A DNA stretch of 62,807 bases from DATLZC01 sp037444005 (GTDB taxonomy: Bacteria > Chloroflexota > Dehalococcoidia > DSTF01 > JACRBR01). The number at the start of each line of letters is the position of its first letter. Position 1 is the stretch's first letter. Below the pieces are notes generated by a model. That model did no database searches. It worked only from the letters and a program-made list of their open reading frames with translations, and was not told the origin of the DNA. This document shows positions 8,137 through 16,379 of the stretch, piece after piece. The DNA lies in assembly GCA_037444005.1 (NCBI GenBank), contig JBBING010000006.1, positions 1 through 62,807 on the forward strand. The letters run 5' to 3'. The position numbers were made by a program, and so were the translations under genes.

Positions 8137-8976
8137 TCAGTCAGGCCACGTGCCCGTGAACACCTCCTCTACAGGCCCGCTCAAAAACACCTCGCCCTCG
8201 CCGTCCCATTCGACGGTGAGGACGCCTCCGGGGAGCGCCACTTCCACCCGATCATCCACGAGATGCAGGATGTGCGCGGCCACGGCGACGGCGCAGGCGC
8301 CGCTCCCGCAGGCCAGGGTCTCGCCGACGCCCCGCTCCCACACGCGCGCCTCGATGCGTCCCCGGTCTACCACGCGCGCCACCTCGTAGTTCGTCCGGTT
8401 CGGGAAGACAGGATGATGCTCCATCTTCGGGCCGACCTGCGCGAGAGGGTACGCCGACACCGGGCGCGCCCAGAAATGCACGGCGTGAGGGTTGCCCATC
8501 GACAGGATGGTGACGGCGACGGTTTGCCCGTCCACCACGAGCGAGACATTACGAAGGGGAGGCTCCGCCTCGAGCGAGACGGGGACTTCCTCCGCACGAA
8601 ACCGAGGCCGGCCCATGGACGCCCGGGCTCGGGTGACGACGCCCCCCGCATCTCGATAGGCCTCGACGGCGAGGACGCCGGCCGCGGTCTCGAGCCGGAA
8701 CCGCTCCGAGCGTACGAGACCACGTTCCACAGCGTACCGGGCGACGCACCGGACGCCGTTCCCGCACATCTCCGCCTCCGACCCGTCGGGGTTGAAGATA
8801 CGCATCCGCAAATCGGCCGAATCCGACGGCAGCGCGAGGAGCAGGCCGTCCGCGCCGACGCCGAAGTGCCGGTCGCACATGCGCCGAGCGAGCGCCGCCC
8901 AGTCGCGGTCGCGCCCATCCGGCTCGACGACAACGAAGTCGTTCCCCGCGCCGTGCAGCTTCGTAAACGGAAGCAT
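8137..8976 (-). CDS. dapF: Diaminopimelate epimerase
   Basis: 279 aa. Interconverts LL- and meso-diaminopimelate by a two-cysteine, cofactor-free mechanism. The start is fixed by the conserved FTKLHGAGNDFVV at the N-terminus (ATG at 8976); the open frame extends to 9153 only as non-homologous sequence. Catalytic cysteines are C71 in EMCGNGVRC and C223 in LACGSGAC. Other family marks: MRIFNPDGSEAEMCG, GNPHAV, ERGVGETLACG. Length is normal. First gene of the dapF-GNAT-dapL operon; its upstream region is shared with the divergent GltD-like gene. Confidence 0.95.
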   Translation of the reverse strand: MLPFTKLHGAGNDFVVVEPDGRDRDWAALARRMCDRHFGVGADGLLLALPSDSADLRMRIFNPDGSEAEMCGNGVRCVARYAVERGLVRSERFRLETAAGVLAVEAYRDAGGVVTRARASMGRPRFRAEEVPVSLEAEPPLRNVSLVVDGQTVAVTILSMGNPHAVHFWARPVSAYPLAQVGPKMEHHPVFPNRTNYEVARVVDRGRIEARVWERGVGETLACGSGACAVAVAAHILHLVDDRVEVALPGGVLTVEWDGEGEVFLSGPVEEVFTGTWPD

Positions 8977-9132
8977 CGCGCCGCCATGATATCGACGCAC
9001 ACGACGGTGATCGAGGTTCGGGCTTTCGGAGCGGGACGCTCGCCACACCCGAGACATGCCGTTGGTCATGTGATCGCGAGCCAGGGGTCTGGCTGCATAA
9101 GGAGACAGGAACGGCCGACAACTCTGCAGGAA

Positions 9133-9147
9133 GGGACGATCGGTCCC
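9133..9147. promoter_or_regulatory. Inverted repeat GGGAC-N5-GTCCC between dapF and the GltD-like gene
   Basis: A perfect 5-bp-arm inverted repeat with a 5-base centre, located about 65 bases before the preferred TTG start of the GltD-like gene and just before a possible -10 (TAAGCT, 9171-9176). The same half-site GGGAC/GTCCC occurs in the promoter spacer of the aldo/keto reductase at 18511-18523 with a 3-base centre. It could be an operator, but short GC-rich palindromes arise by chance in this composition. Confidence 0.3.
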
Positions 9148-9213
9148 TGGCACGGCGGGATGGCCTCCGCTAAGCTATTCGTGAGCGTTGGAACAAACGG
9201 AGGGAAGCGTCGG

Positions 9214-10671
9214 TTGACGACCATATCGACGAGCGCGAAGGCGCCACCTACCATCGACCGGAAGGCCCGGCTCAAGCTCCCCCCGCAGCCAATGCCCGCG
9301 CAGGACCCGAAGGAGCGGGTCCGTAATTTCGACGAAGTCTACCTCCCGCTCACCCTCGAGACCGCGAAAGCCGAGGCAATGCGCTGCATCCAGTGCCCGG
9401 CCGCGCCGTGCCAGAAGGCCTGCCCGGTGCACAACGACATCCCCGGCGCGCTCTTGCGCCTCGAGAACGGCGATGTCATCGGCGGAGCGGAGGTCTTTTT
9501 CCAGACGAGCAACCTGCCCGACATGTGCGGCAGACTCTGTCCTCAGGAGCGGCTGTGCGAAGGCCACTGCGTCGTGGGGAAGCATGCGCGTCCTGTGGCC
9601 ATCGGCCGACTCGAGGCGTTCCTCGCCGACCAGCTCGCGGAAACGGTCGGCTATCCTGCGCCCGACACCATCGAGCCGACCGGCTTCCGCGTCGCGGTGG
9701 TGGGCGCGGGCCCGGCGGGCCTCGCGGTGGCCGAGGAGCTGGCGAAGAAGGGCCACGCAGTGACGATCTTTGACGCCTGGCCCCAGCCCGGCGGCCTGCT
9801 CACGTACGGAATTCCCAGCTTCAAGCTCGACAAGCGCGTCGTAGACCGCAAGGTGAACTTTCTGCTCGAGCGGCTGGGCGTCCGCTTCGTGGGCGAGGTG
9901 TATATCGGGCGCGACAAGACGTTGGACGACCTCTTCGCCGAGGGGTATGACGCCGTCTTCCTCGCGCACGGCGCCAGCGTGAATAACCGGCTCGACGTGC
10001 CGGGAGCGGACCTGCCCGGCGTGATGCAGGCCACTGAGTTCCTGGTCCGCGGGAACCTTCCGCCTGAACGGCTACCCGAACGGCTCCGCGCGCCCCTTCC
10101 GAAACCGCGCCACGTCGTCGTTATCGGTGGCGGGGACACCTCCATGGACTGCGTGCGCACCGCCGTGCGGCTCGGCGCCGAGCGGGTCACCCTCGTCTAC
10201 CGGCGCACCGAAGCCGAGATGGTCGGCCGCGCCGAGGAGCGGAAGCACGCCCGGGAGGAAGGCGTCGTTTTCGAGTACCTCACGTCGCCCCTCCGCTTCG
10301 AGGCCGGCCCCGACGGGCGCGTCGCCGCCGTCGTCTGCCAACGCATGGAGCTGGGCGCGCCCGACGCCTCCGGACGGCGCCGCCCGGTGCCGATCGAAGG
10401 CTCGGAGTTCACGATTCCGGCCGACCTCGTTGTGATCGCCGTGGGCTACACGGCCGATCCGGATGTCGTTGAGTCGCAAGGCGTCGAGCACCGCCCCGAC
10501 GGCCTCGTGATCGCCGACGAGGAGACGGGCGAGACGACGCGCCCCGGAGTCTTCGCGGCGGGCGACTGCGTCCACGGCGCCGACCTCGTGGTGACGGCGC
10601 TGGCGGCGGCTCGCAAAGCCGCAGCCGCCATCGACGCGTACCTGGCCCGAAAGGCAGAGGCGGCCGCCTGA
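9214..10671 (+). CDS. GltD-like NAD(P)H-dependent oxidoreductase (glutamate synthase small-subunit family)
   Basis: 485 aa flavoprotein with two [4Fe-4S] clusters. The N-terminal ferredoxin-like part has MRCIQCPAAPCQKACPVHNDIP (C58, C61, C66, C70) and CGRLCPQERLCEGHC; then the FAD Rossmann motif VVGAGPAGLAVAEEL, a FGGLLTYGIP-like segment (PGGLLTYGIPSFKL), and a second dinucleotide motif VIGGGDTSMDCVRTAVRLGA for NADPH. GltD, NfnB and related proteins share this layout. No large glutamate synthase subunit is near, so the partner is unknown. I prefer TTG at 9214 (GGAGGG at 9199-9204) over ATG at 9160, which has no ribosome site; further upstream the frame is open but antisense to dapF. Confidence 0.85.
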   Translation: MTTISTSAKAPPTIDRKARLKLPPQPMPAQDPKERVRNFDEVYLPLTLETAKAEAMRCIQCPAAPCQKACPVHNDIPGALLRLENGDVIGGAEVFFQTSNLPDMCGRLCPQERLCEGHCVVGKHARPVAIGRLEAFLADQLAETVGYPAPDTIEPTGFRVAVVGAGPAGLAVAEELAKKGHAVTIFDAWPQPGGLLTYGIPSFKLDKRVVDRKVNFLLERLGVRFVGEVYIGRDKTLDDLFAEGYDAVFLAHGASVNNRLDVPGADLPGVMQATEFLVRGNLPPERLPERLRAPLPKPRHVVVIGGGDTSMDCVRTAVRLGAERVTLVYRRTEAEMVGRAEERKHAREEGVVFEYLTSPLRFEAGPDGRVAAVVCQRMELGAPDASGRRRPVPIEGSEFTIPADLVVIAVGYTADPDVVESQGVEHRPDGLVIADEETGETTRPGVFAAGDCVHGADLVVTALAAARKAAAAIDAYLARKAEAAA

Positions 10672-10704
10672 CCCTTCGCCCCTGTTCACACGACCAAGCG
10701 CCCG

Positions 10705-10732
10705 TTACAGACCGCCGCCGCTGGGCTATCCT
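10705..10732 (+). promoter_or_regulatory. Candidate promoter giving a leaderless pcm transcript
   Basis: TTACAG (10705-10710), 16-base spacer, TATCCT (10727-10732). Only 6 bases separate the -10 from the GTG of pcm, so transcription would begin at or next to the start codon. There is no Shine-Dalgarno before that GTG, which fits a leaderless message. Confidence 0.4.
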
Positions 10733-10738
10733 ACGGCC

Positions 10739-11449
10739 GTGGAACCGGACTACGCGGCCGCCCGGCAGCGCATGGTCGACTTCCTGCGGCTCGAGATCCG
10801 CGACGAGCGGGTGCTCGCCGCCATGGCCAAGATTCCCCGCGAGCGATTCGTTCCGGAGCCTCTGCGGCCTTACGCCTACGAAGATCGCCCCCTGCCTATC
10901 GGCTTCGAACAGACCATCTCCCAGCCGCTCATTCAGGCGATGATGACCGAACTGCTGGAGCTCACGGGATCCGAGCGTGTGCTCGAGGTGGGCACAGGCT
11001 CGGGCTACCAGGCGGCGCTCCTGGCGGAGCTCGCGGCGCACGTGGTCACCGTCGAGCGGGTGCCCGAGCTCGCGAGGCGGGCCGAGGCCGTCCTGCGGGA
11101 GCTCGGGTACACGAACATCGAGGTCCACCTGGCGCTGGACACGCTGGGTTGGCCCGAGGGGGCGCCGTACGACGCCATTATCGTCACGGCCGCCGCTCCC
11201 CGCGTACCGCACGTGCTCGTCGACCAGCTCCGGTCGCCGGGCGGGCGTATGGTGATCCCTGTGGGCTCCCGCCGCATTCAGCAGCTCGTGCGCGTGACGC
11301 AGCTCCCCAAAGGCACGATGCTCCAGCGCTTCGGCGAATGCCGCTTCGTCCCCCTCATCGGCGTCGAGGCCTGGCGGGAGAACGAATGGGAGCCCCTCAC
11401 GCCCTCGTCTCCGTCCGGCGACGGCCTGACGAGCGCCCAGGGGGACTGA
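10739..11449 (+). CDS. pcm: Protein-L-isoaspartate O-methyltransferase
   Basis: 236 aa SAM-dependent methyltransferase that starts repair of isoaspartyl residues in damaged proteins. Visible: RERFVPEPLRPYAYEDRPLPIG with the family's conserved TISQP (residues about 58-62), SAM motif I VLEVGTGSGYQAALL, motif post-I VTVERVPEL, and APYDAIIVTAAAPRVP (motif II). Slightly longer than E. coli Pcm (208 aa) because of a C-terminal tail. GTG at 10739 has no ribosome binding site but directly follows a -10-like box. Gap of 67 bases from the GltD-like gene. Confidence 0.92.
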   Translation: MEPDYAAARQRMVDFLRLEIRDERVLAAMAKIPRERFVPEPLRPYAYEDRPLPIGFEQTISQPLIQAMMTELLELTGSERVLEVGTGSGYQAALLAELAAHVVTVERVPELARRAEAVLRELGYTNIEVHLALDTLGWPEGAPYDAIIVTAAAPRVPHVLVDQLRSPGGRMVIPVGSRRIQQLVRVTQLPKGTMLQRFGECRFVPLIGVEAWRENEWEPLTPSSPSGDGLTSAQGD

Positions 11450-11526
11450 CCGCCCGCAACAGGTCTGCGCTCCTCCCGCCGACACTATTGGGGTCAGCAC
11501 TGTGCCTTCGAAGGGGGATACGCCTC

Positions 11527-12738
11527 ATGGAGGACCTGGCGCCTGCCCTGGCCGCAGCGTTGGGCCGCCTGGTCCGGTCGCCCGGGGCGAACCTGAACTG
11601 GGTCGGCCCCCTCTTCCGTCGATTCGAGCGCGACTTTCCTGACGCGTACGACCGCTTCCGGCGGCTGTACGGCCTGAGTCTCAAGATCGCTGCGCTGGCC
11701 TCGCTCTCGCCCCAGGACTCCGCGGCCGTCGGTCTCGCGGCCCTGTTTGCGGCGGTTCTCGATATTCCGTCTCGAAACGCCGCGTCAGCGGCCTGGCTGC
11801 GATATCTGCATGACCGCCCGTGGGCGCACCACGCGATGCAGGCTGCGCGGAGCGCTGGAGAGCTCTCGGGCGCGAGCGCGGAGTCCCGCGTCGCGGCGGC
11901 GGTGACGGCGGCCGCCATCATCGACCACGAGACGGTCATCCGCTCCGCCAACATGCTGCGGGCGCTCCGCGCTGTCCGGGCGCTGGCCGACACGCCGGAG
12001 ATGAGCCGCATCGCCGAGCTTCTCTGGACCGAGCGGGGGCAGTCCATCTGCGACCTGCATGCGCGCCATGGCGGCAGGACCTATGTCATCGACGCCGCCG
12101 AATTTCGGGAACGCCTGCGTCTGCTGGACGGTGAACGCGACGCGACCACGCGCTCCGAGCGAGCGGTCGGCGCCCGCGCTGCGCACCCGCCGATGCCATC
12201 CACTGCACGGGATGGGTCACACAAGCCGCCGTCATCGCCGCCGGCGACATCGGAGGCTTTCGAGCGCCGGAAGCGCGCCGTCGCCGGGGCCCACAGCCTG
12301 CGGGAGGCGTTCGGCGTCCCGGTCGCCGAGCGACCGGGCGAATCTGAACCACCCGTGACGGCCCGGACGCCAGCGCCAGAACCGCCTCCCGCGGCGCCAC
12401 CGTCCCGTCGTTCTCCCGCTGAGACGTCTCTGCCGGCCATCGACATCCGGCCGGCGCCATCGCCCGAGCGGCCGGCGCCGGAGATCGCGCCCGCACCAAC
12501 GCAGGAGGAGCGAGTTATGAACGACGCCACGACCACATCCTCTCCCGGGGAGCTCGACGCGCACCTCACCGCTTCGGTCGAGGAGCTGCGGCAGCGGCTC
12601 GCCGAGATCGAGCGGCTCGCGGCCGAATGTCAGCAGACGCTGGCCAGACTCGGACCGACCATTGCCGGATTCGCCGCCATGGTGGCCGAGTTCGAGTCGG
12701 TCCTCAGCCGCTGGCGCGGGCGCTCAGAGGCCGCGTGA
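11527..12738 (+). CDS. Unknown 403-aa protein: helical N-domain, Pro-rich linker, coiled-coil tail with internal start
   Basis: I do not recognise the family. Residues 1 to about 205 are predicted mainly helical and soluble (RFERDFPDAYDRFRRLYG, AAIIDHETVIRSANMLRALRAVRAL); about 206-330 is a low-complexity Pro/Ala/Ser-rich linker; the last 73 residues form an acidic heptad-like coiled coil (EELRQRLAEIERLAAECQQTL) ending in WRGRS. ATG at 11527 follows GGGGG at 11513-11517. Remarkably, AGGAGGAG (12503-12510) sits 6 bases before an in-frame ATG at 12517 at the linker/tail border, so a separate 73-aa product is possible. The 3' end overlaps the convergent P-ATPase gene by 15 bases. No signal peptide or membrane helix is visible. 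Confidence 0.7.
   Translation: MEDLAPALAAALGRLVRSPGANLNWVGPLFRRFERDFPDAYDRFRRLYGLSLKIAALASLSPQDSAAVGLAALFAAVLDIPSRNAASAAWLRYLHDRPWAHHAMQAARSAGELSGASAESRVAAAVTAAAIIDHETVIRSANMLRALRAVRALADTPEMSRIAELLWTERGQSICDLHARHGGRTYVIDAAEFRERLRLLDGERDATTRSERAVGARAAHPPMPSTARDGSHKPPSSPPATSEAFERRKRAVAGAHSLREAFGVPVAERPGESEPPVTARTPAPEPPPAAPPSRRSPAETSLPAIDIRPAPSPERPAPEIAPAPTQEERVMNDATTTSSPGELDAHLTASVEELRQRLAEIERLAAECQQTLARLGPTIAGFAAMVAEFESVLSRWRGRSEAA
12503..12519 (+). promoter_or_regulatory. Consensus Shine-Dalgarno plus in-frame ATG inside the 11527-12738 gene
   Basis: AGGAGGAG is followed after 6 bases by ATG (12517), in the same frame as the larger gene. Spacing and sequence are better than those of most annotated starts here. 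It would produce the C-terminal 73 residues alone. The Glu-Glu codons that make the motif could also be coincidental. Confidence 0.45.
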
Positions 12739-15429
12739 CGCGCTCGGCCCCGTATCGGCTGCTCGTAGCCCCGCAAGCCACGACGCGACTGGCGTGAGCT
12801 TGACCAGCTCCGTCGCCACCAACGGCGCCAGCGAGAGGCCGGCCACCCCGAGCCACTGGTCCCACCCGAGCGCCCGCGTCTCGAACGCGGGCTGCAGCGG
12901 AGGCGCGTAGAACACCAGCAAGAGCAGCGACGCCGAGCTCGCGACGGCCGTCCACAGCCAGACGTTCGCGCCCAACCGGAACAGCGGTTGCACCGGGCTG
13001 CGGAACTCGAAGGCGGCGGCGAGCTGCGAGCCCACCAGCGTCGCGAACGCGAGGTCGCGCGCCAGGTCATCGCCTTCGGCCATGCGGCCCCACTCGTACG
13101 CCAGGACCGTCGGCGCCGAGATGAAGAGCCCGATGCCCAGCATCGGCGCCAGCGAACGCACGGAAAGGATGCCCGCCTTGGGCGGCCGCGGTGGACGGCG
13201 CATCACGTCCGGACTCGCCGGCTCGACGCCCAGCGCCAGCGCAGGCAGTCCATCCGTGAGCAGGTTGACGAACAGGATCTGCAGCGGCAGGAGGGGGGTA
13301 TCGCCCCTCACGGCCAGGACCAGGAACACAACCACCACTTCGGACAGGTTGCACGTCAGCAGGAAGTGCACGAAATTCCGGATGTTGTCGTAGATCCGCC
13401 GTCCCTCCTCGATGGCGGCCACGATGGAGCGAATGTTGTTGTCCACGAGGACGATGTCGGACGCTTCGCGCGCGACGTCGGTCCCGCCCTGGCCCATGGC
13501 CACGCCGATGTCCGCCGCGCGCAGGGCCGGCGCATCGTTCACGCCGTCGCCGGTCATTGCGATGATGGCGCCCGAGCGGCGGAGCGCCTCGACGATGCGA
13601 AGCTTGTGCTCGCTCGACACGCGGGCGAACACGGCGGCGCCCTCGATGGCGCGTTGGAGCTCGTCGTCCGGCAGCTCCTCGATCTCGCGCCCCAGGACGA
13701 CCCGCTCCACGGGCAGGCCGACTTCCTTCGCGATGGCGCGCGCGGTCACCGGGTGATCGCCGGTGAGCATGAGGACCCGCACCCCGGCCTCCATCGCCTC
13801 CTCGATGGAGGGAGCGGCCTCCGGACGGAGCACGTCAGCCATTCCCACCAGCGCCACGAAGGTGAAGGCGCGTTCTAGCGTGTCGGGCGGCTCCAGCGCG
13901 GTGAGTTCGCGTCGCGCCAGCGCCAGTACCCGCATCCCGCGCGCGGCCATGTCCGACGCGACCGCCAGCGCGCGCTCGCGCTCTTCATCGTCCAACGGCC
14001 GCACGCCGTCGCGCCCCCGCACGAACGTACAGAGTGGCAGCGTCACTTCGGGGGCGCCTTTCATATACGCGACCAGCGACCCGCCTTCGCGGCAGACGAC
14101 CGTCATGCGCGCACGGCGCGCCTCGAACGGGATCTCGAGCTCCCGCGACGCGGCGCGACGCTCCGCCGCGACGTCGAGCCCGTACCGCGCCGCGAGATCC
14201 AGCAGCGCCACCTCCGTGGGATCGCCCACGGCGTCGCGCCCATCTGCCGCCGGCGTCGCGTCGTTGCACAGGATCGCGGTGCGCAGGGCCTCCCTGAGAA
14301 GGCGGCCGTCCGACGGCCGTTCGCCTGACCGCACGGCGTAGGAGCGGCCGTCCATCCATAGCTCGAGCGCCTCCATGCGGTTCTGCGTGAGTGTCCCGGT
14401 CTTGTCGGCGCAGATCGTGGTCACCGAGCCCAGCGTCTCCACGGCGGCGAGTCGCCGCACGATGGCGTTGCACCGCGCCATGCGCTGGACGCCCAGCGCC
14501 AGCACGATGGTCGTGGCCGCGGGCAGGCCCTCGGGAATCGCCGCGACGGCGAGGCTCGTGGCGGTGAGAAACATGTCGCCCGGCGGCAACCCGCGGATCA
14601 CCCCGATGACGAACACGAGCGCGCACAGCGAGCCCGCGCCCCAGACCAGCCATCGCCCCATGTCGGCGAGCCGCCGCTGCAAGGGCGTCCCCCGCTCGGG
14701 TTGGCGTCGCATCGACGCCGCGACGCGCCCCATCTCGGTCTCCAGCCCCGTGGCCACCACGACCGCGACACCCCGCCCGCGCACCACGAGCCCGCCCTGG
14801 TAGACCATGCAGCTCCGTTCGGCGAGATCGGTGTCTTCCGGGAGCGGGTCCGCGACCTTATCCACCGGCGCCGACTCCCCGGTGAGCACGGCCTCATTGA
14901 GGCGCAGCCCCCGGGCTTCGATGAGCCGGCCGTCGGCGGCGACGACATCGCCGTCGGCGAGATACAGGATGTCCCCGGGCACGACGCGCACGGCCGGAAT
15001 CCGCGCGAGACTGCCATCCCGGAGGACGGTGGCGACCGGCGCCGCCATCGACCGCAGCGCTTCCAGCGCCCGTTCGGCGCGGAACTCCTGCACGAATCCG
15101 AACGCGCCGTTGAGCGCGACGATGGCCAGAATCGCGATGGCGTCGAGCCGCTCTCCCAGCGCGAGCGAGACCCCTGCAGCGATGAGGAGAACGATCACGA
15201 GGAATTGCGTGAACTGCTCGAGGAGGTGGCGGTACCAGGGCGCGGGCTGCGCCTCGGGCAGAACGTTCGGGCCCCAGCGTTCGAACCGGCGCTCAGCCTC
15301 CTCGGACGTCAGGCCGCGCTCGGGATCGACGCCGAGCCGCTGGACGACGTCGCTCGCAGGCAACGCGTGCCAGGCCGGCCGGGTCGCTTCCGGGGCGTCC
15401 GCGGGCCGTCTCGAGGCCATCGCGGACAC
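12724..15429 (-). CDS. P2-type cation-transporting ATPase (Ca2+-ATPase-like)
   Basis: 901 aa P-type ATPase, complete. Cation_ATPase_N segment (about 20-80), TGESAPVDK in the actuator domain, IPEGLPA in M4 (ion-binding PEGLP), phosphorylation loop CADKTGTLTQN, nucleotide-binding KGAPE, and the hinge MTGDGVNDAPALRAADIGVAMG. C-terminal six helices carry NLLTDGLPALALGVEP. This pattern is that of P2A/P2B Ca2+ or P2-type Na+/Ca2+ pumps rather than heavy-metal (no CPC) or K+ pumps. GTG at 15429 or ATG at 15420 could start it. Single gene, divergent from the TauE exporter; its 3' end overlaps the gene before it by 15 bases. Confidence 0.92.
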   Translation of the reverse strand: MSAMASRRPADAPEATRPAWHALPASDVVQRLGVDPERGLTSEEAERRFERWGPNVLPEAQPAPWYRHLLEQFTQFLVIVLLIAAGVSLALGERLDAIAILAIVALNGAFGFVQEFRAERALEALRSMAAPVATVLRDGSLARIPAVRVVPGDILYLADGDVVAADGRLIEARGLRLNEAVLTGESAPVDKVADPLPEDTDLAERSCMVYQGGLVVRGRGVAVVVATGLETEMGRVAASMRRQPERGTPLQRRLADMGRWLVWGAGSLCALVFVIGVIRGLPPGDMFLTATSLAVAAIPEGLPAATTIVLALGVQRMARCNAIVRRLAAVETLGSVTTICADKTGTLTQNRMEALELWMDGRSYAVRSGERPSDGRLLREALRTAILCNDATPAADGRDAVGDPTEVALLDLAARYGLDVAAERRAASRELEIPFEARRARMTVVCREGGSLVAYMKGAPEVTLPLCTFVRGRDGVRPLDDEERERALAVASDMAARGMRVLALARRELTALEPPDTLERAFTFVALVGMADVLRPEAAPSIEEAMEAGVRVLMLTGDHPVTARAIAKEVGLPVERVVLGREIEELPDDELQRAIEGAAVFARVSSEHKLRIVEALRRSGAIIAMTGDGVNDAPALRAADIGVAMGQGGTDVAREASDIVLVDNNIRSIVAAIEEGRRIYDNIRNFVHFLLTCNLSEVVVVFLVLAVRGDTPLLPLQILFVNLLTDGLPALALGVEPASPDVMRRPPRPPKAGILSVRSLAPMLGIGLFISAPTVLAYEWGRMAEGDDLARDLAFATLVGSQLAAAFEFRSPVQPLFRLGANVWLWTAVASSASLLLLVFYAPPLQPAFETRALGWDQWLGVAGLSLAPLVATELVKLTPVASWLAGLRAADTGPSASRGL

Positions 15430-15557
15430 GATAACAGAGGCCGGTGAGTCCGAACGGACCGTTTCGCCAGGAGCGGTGTCCGCCTACACTCGAAACGCCT
15501 GGAGCCGAACGTGAACCTTCGTCGCGCCTTCGAAGACCGAACGGACGGCGAACCGCT

Positions 15558-16298
15558 GTGAACGCGACGCTCGCAGTGGTGATCGCGGTCGCCGCCCTCG
15601 CCAGCTTCGCGCAGGGAATCACCGGTTTCGGCTTCGCGCTCATCGCCGTGCCCTTCCTCGTGCTGGTGGTCGACGTGCGCGAGGCGGTCGTCATGTCCAC
15701 GCTGCTCGGCCTCGTGAACGTGGCGCTGCTGGCCATGCGCCTCTGGCGGGCCACACCCTGGAAGACGGTCGCCTGGCTGCTCCTCGGGAGCTTCGCCGGG
15801 ATGCCCCTGGGACTGGCGGTGCTCATCTTCACCCCGGAAGACGGCCTCCGCCTGACCGTGGGCGTGGTCACGGTCGTTTTCGCGGCGGCGCTGGCCAGCG
15901 GCAAGCGGGTGCCCTTCACGGGCGCGATATCCGAGCTCGTCGTGGGAGTCGTCTCGGGCGTCCTGCGCACCAGCACCAGCATGTCCGGCCCGCCCGTGGT
16001 CATCTATCTCCAGGGGCGCGGCCAGTCGCCAGACGCCTTCCGGGCGGCGATGACGACCTTTTTCCTAGTAGGCGGCCTTCTTTCGGTGGGAGCGTTCGCT
16101 GGCGCTCACGTCGTCACCCGACGCGCCATCGCGCTCTCGGCGGCGGCGCTGCCCTGCGTGTATCTGGCGAACCTGGCCGGAGACCGGCTGGCCCGGCGAT
16201 TCGACCCCGTCGCGTTCCGTCGTCTGGTGCTGGCCCTGCTCGTGGCGACGGCGCTCTCGGGCGCCGGCTCGTCGCTCCAGCGTCTTCTCGCGGGGTGA
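15558..16298 (+). CDS. TauE/SafE (DUF81) family membrane exporter
   Basis: 246 aa with seven to eight hydrophobic helices and the two DUF81 signatures: ASFAQGITGFGFALIAVPFL near the N-terminus and GVVSGVLRTSTSMSGPPVVIYL in the middle repeat. Family members are proposed sulfite/organosulfonate or general anion exporters. GTG at 15558 is chosen because the first helix begins right there. Upstream is the divergent P-ATPase; downstream, 81 bases, a kinase-like gene on the same strand. No sulfur-metabolism gene is adjacent to fix the substrate. Confidence 0.85.
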   Translation: MNATLAVVIAVAALASFAQGITGFGFALIAVPFLVLVVDVREAVVMSTLLGLVNVALLAMRLWRATPWKTVAWLLLGSFAGMPLGLAVLIFTPEDGLRLTVGVVTVVFAAALASGKRVPFTGAISELVVGVVSGVLRTSTSMSGPPVVIYLQGRGQSPDAFRAAMTTFFLVGGLLSVGAFAGAHVVTRRAIALSAAALPCVYLANLAGDRLARRFDPVAFRRLVLALLVATALSGAGSSLQRLLAG

Positions 16299-16379
16299 GC
16301 TTTCGGCGATACGCCGTTTTCGCTATCGTAAGGGCCGCCGGTCGAGGTCGGACGTCAACGCTCGAAGGAGATGAGAACG

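Noticed and set aside
8095..9213. Upstream extension of the GltD-like gene into a large fusion protein
   Set aside because: The extra region is antisense to dapF and unlike any protein family; a good ribosome site precedes TTG 9214.
12724..12738. Functional antisense overlap between the unknown gene and the P-ATPase
   Set aside because: Fifteen-base convergent overlaps are common in this compact sequence (others at 22628 and 33212), so nothing special is implied.
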